From: Diploscapter coronatus | Taxonomy: Eukaryota > Nematoda > Chromadorea > Rhabditida > Rhabditidae | NCBI GenBank assembly: GCA_964036155.1 | Contig: OZ038423.1 | Coordinates: 44,841,249-44,905,248, forward strand | Direction of reading: 5' to 3' | Length of the DNA stretch: 64,000 nt | In this document: positions 60,728-64,000 of the stretch, in pieces | Position numbering within the stretch: position 1 is the first letter of the stretch | Layout: every line of letters begins with the position of its first letter | Notes under the pieces: generated by a model | Database searches by the model: none | What the model saw: the letters and a program-made list of their open reading frames with translations, nothing else | Told to the model about the DNA's origin: nothing | Position numbers and translations under genes: made by a program

Positions 60728-63700
60728 CCCAATGTTCGGGGTGATCTAAAAATTGTAAATTTTTCGTCTTATCAAAGGTAGCCCTTTAATTTTTTTACGA
60801 AACTTATCATCAATGAAAAATTCGAAGGTTTTCAAGAATGATTAATTTTTAGTAGGAATATCGAAAGATCAAGTTTTTCTTTGAAAATTAATTAATTTTA
60901 GGCTAGAAAACGGAGAAATATTCAATAAAGTGCATTAATAATGAGAAAAAATTGTAGCCTTCGTACTTCGCACTCAAATTTTGCGTCATACAATTGACAT
61001 GCAAAACTCGGAATGGGAGTTGCGAATGTTTGGACTTTTTTGATAAAGACTACCTTTTAAGGTTTTCATCTATGATAAAACATAGAATAGGAAAACAGGC
61101 TGATGGAATTATCGAATTATCATTATTTAATTATCACTATCGATCTGGGCGTATATTTGAAATTAAGAAAGCGCGGATTAGAGTGATAAATATTTTCAAA
61201 ATGTGGCGACAAATATGAGTGGCGTGGAAATTATTTATGCGGAGGAAACGGCGAAAAGTTGATAAATTGATAAAATGATAAAAAGCCGGGAAAAAAGATT
61301 ATAAAGTCCTGGAGAAATGGAGTGAATATTGATAAACGGATTACTAATAGGCTGGCTAGAATGAAAGTACCTAAGGTGACCTAAATTTCGTAAATTTTGG
61401 GAAATTTTTAAAAATCAAAGCTGTTACGAGACTAATTTTCCGAATTAAAATTAAATATAGTGAGTTATGAAACTTATGTAATGAAATATTTTAATTTTTT
61501 TGAATAGGAAGAATATCCAAACTCAAATTATGATAAAAATTTGAGCATTCATAATAGATCAAACTGCTGAATTACAATTAAATTTAAATGATCCATTCAA
61601 GAAGGTTAATAAAGATAAGCTTCAGATTTAATGAGTTGGAATTCTTATTATTAAGGTAGCATGTTAATAATGAAGCTTCAATTTTAATGGGCCATTAAAA
61701 AGATTCCATAAAAGCGAGAGAACCATTAAATAATGACAGTGAACTTGAAATGATCGCTAGACGTAAAATCACTATAGTCTTTTAGGGAGTTAAATAAGTT
61801 TGGAATTTATCTTCTCTAGTGCAAGTTGAACTTGATTAGACTAGATTTAAATGGTGAAGACATACAGATATTTTTGAAATATATTTAATTGAAATAAATT
61901 TTTTAAAAGGTTCATAATTTTGAGAGTTGTAGAAAATGCAGAGACCGAATAGTTCAAAGAAGAAAAAATCTCTAAAGAGAAATATAAAGGAAAAAGAGAT
62001 ATAAGAGACTAGAGAAATATCACAGGTCATTAAGAGATTCAAAGGTAGAAAATAGAGAAATAGCATTAAAAATTTAGAGGATCAAAGAAAAAGGATAAAA
62101 TTTATGAGAGAAGGGGAAATCCATCAAATAGCTGTGTAAAAATTGCCTACGAAGCAGCCACTTCGTCGAACAAAAATTCGCGTCAAAATGCGATTTCGCA
62201 CACGCTTTTTCTCAAAGGAATTTGATGGATTTATGTGGCTTAGAGATAACGGGATAAAGGGGTAGTAAAAGAAAGCAGAGAAAGAGATTTAGAGGATGAT
62301 GTAATGATGAAAGAACAACATGATAAAGCAAGAGGTTTGATTAGTCATGAACGAGGATTTTGAATAAGATAAATTGATCTTCGCGCAATAACAATCCAAG
62401 TAGAACCAAGAAAATTGAAATATACTCAACTCTTGGAATGTCCTGAAGCATATGTGATTTTAATGAGCGAAGATCAGCTTTGATAAAGAAGGAGAAATTT
62501 TAAAACAAAGTAAACTCTAACTGAAACCAGAAATATCGAATTCAAAAGGGTTCTACAACAAAACCAGGAACAAATTTTCGCTTTTCCGAAGAAAAGAGCA
62601 GGAAAACTGGGAGATTTGGGCGAAAAAGAAGGGCGCTTCACGCTTTTCGAGCTGAAAATCGAGGTTCTTTTGGGAACACTACACCAATGTGAAGATGAAG
62701 ATCAGAGAACGCAATGAAGACAGCAAAAATCAGTCGGATGAAATCGGATATCGGCTTGAAGTAAGAACTACTTTGCAAACGACAGGTAATGACAACATTG
62801 TACTTCAAGCGTATGACGTACTTTTAAACGGCGCGAACTTCTCTTCAGAAGTAGCAAAAATGATCCTCAAGAACTTCAATCGAATATTTAAAAAAAATAA
62901 ATAAATTAGGTAAGCTTCTTAAGATTTTCAGATAGAGAAACAAACTTAAAATAATACGTTGGAAAAAGCTTGCAAAACAAAGACAAATGTCTGAAAGCTT
63001 GAAAAATGTACGATAAAATATGGCGGAAAGGCATTTTTGTTTTGCGCCGTGTCGTGGCGTCGCTTCAATTTGCCTCGGCAATAAATTTGATGGATGCGGT
63101 AAAATCGCGCTGCTGTCATGTGATTCGATAGAAATCGATACAGACAAAGATGTGAAAGTGGATTTGAGATTTATGGACTGAAAGTGTCTGAAATAAGCTA
63201 TTATTAGTTTAGCCTAGGAAAGATATTTTGGATTGCTTTAAAGAATTTCAATTGAATATAATAATAGAAAGATTGAAATACAATCGATACAGGAACAGAT
63301 ATATGAAAAAGGAGGATTTATTTGAGATTAAAAGTCCGGGTTAGGCCATTATTACTCCTGATCTAGCAATATCGAAGCGAAATGTTTATTCTAGACTAGT
63401 ATTTTTTTTATAGATTAGTTTTCAAATCGAGTGATAATTGAATTATGAAAATTTCATGTAAATTTAATGAACTATCAAAACTTCGTAAACTAATGAACGT
63501 TTTGGAAATCAGGGTATAAATGTTTGAAATTTGATGTGGAATTTCTGGTCGTATCTATAGGATGACATTAATTTTACAAAACCTGTTTCCGCTGTTTTCA
63601 CTAGTGATATGGCACCTTTTAAAGTTAGAAAAAGTTGGTAGAAATAATCTTGGTTTTGGTGGGAAGGAATTCTATGACAGTAAAGCTCACAAGATGAGAG

Positions 63701-64000
63701 AAATTTCTGCTAAATTTAAGTGAACCTGGAAAGCACGTGTGGGGGCTGAATTTTGAGTGAATCGTTGTAGGCTTCACCCAGAAACTAAGCACCTAGGTCA
63801 ATATAAAACTGAGCTTAGATAAGTCACATGAGGTCGAAATGAGTTAAAACATTAGAGTTATATGTCAAAAAGTCGTTAAACTAGATGTAACTCCAGTTCT
63901 TTAGTACCTAGAATTGTTAAAACATAATGAATAATTTAAGAAAAAGCCATGTCATGTGATTTTTTTTGAATTTTTAAATATTTTTAGAAACGACGAATCT
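60728..64000. other. Right-edge region without a convincing gene
   Basis: About 3.3 kb upstream of the 5-phosphatase. Purine-rich tracts run from 61960 to 62350. Two open frames, plus 62689-62904 (71 codons, charged) and minus 62845-63147, overlap each other and have no recognisable domain. The plus frame reads somewhat like a real exon (helical, with a balanced mix of residues), but no partner exon was found. A microexon or a distal 5' exon for the 5-phosphatase cannot be excluded. Confidence 0.35.

Noticed and set aside
62689..63147. Opposing frames near the right edge
   Set aside because: The 71-codon plus frame is plausible but lacks supporting exons, and the minus frame shows only low-quality sequence, so neither is annotated as a gene.
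1..64000. CRISPR arrays, rRNA genes, prophage or bacterial operons
   Set aside because: The window has spliceosomal introns throughout and nematode gene families. No direct-repeat arrays or rRNA-like sequence were seen.

Overview
The window is nuclear DNA from a nematode, most likely a free-living rhabditid. It is AT-rich, and its genes are split into small exons by many 41-60 nt introns plus a few of 1-4 kb, with TTTCAG or TTTTAG acceptors. It encodes nematode-type gene families: serpentine chemoreceptors, a sperm MSP-domain protein, a DAF-7-type TGF-beta ligand and dibasic-processed neuropeptide precursors. Gene models were built by hand from splice signals, reading frame and protein-family patterns. 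No database search was possible. In every multi-exon model the exon lengths and phases close exactly.

Layout. 1-1.6 kb: no clear gene, one weak coding fragment. 1.67-6.89 kb (+): a five-exon neuropeptide precursor with Trp-containing repeats. 7.63-15.11 kb (-): a ten-exon choline/ethanolamine phosphotransferase whose 3.9-kb intron holds degenerate repeats, with paired TGATAA palindromes upstream. 17.19-18.36 kb (-): a C19orf12-like membrane protein. 18.56-18.89 kb (-): a small unknown protein lying just upstream of it, possibly in the same operon. 18.9-25.4 kb: mostly empty, with a TATA box and a short secreted ORF near 19.5 kb. 25.40-30.21 kb (+): a DAF-7-type TGF-beta ligand. 30.2-37.0 kb: intergenic, with an inverted repeat and a TA-flanked MITE. 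37.00-37.68 kb (-): an SSP/MSP-domain protein. 40.77-42.49 kb (-): an eight-exon Str-superfamily receptor. 43.00-45.50 kb (+): a tandem family of small secreted proteins with ten conserved cysteines (two intact genes and one orphan last exon). 46.87-47.56 kb (-): an RLamide neuropeptide precursor. 47.6-53.0 kb: intergenic, with a hairpin element and a second MITE copy. 53.04-54.42 and 55.06-56.71 kb (+): two paralogous Srg-superfamily-type receptors. 57.58-60.73 kb (-): a type I inositol polyphosphate 5-phosphatase (ipp-5/INPP5A). 60.7-64 kb: no convincing gene.

The genes do not form one pathway. Several belong to chemosensory and neuroendocrine signalling (receptors, neuropeptides, DAF-7 ligand, InsP3 turnover), and two belong to membrane lipid biology (phosphotransferase, C19orf12-like). 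The best candidate for something undescribed is the ten-cysteine secreted family at 43-45.5 kb. Its ATG sits alone in a first exon, its promoter was duplicated with the gene, and one copy carries an intronic MITE. The two neuropeptide precursors come next.
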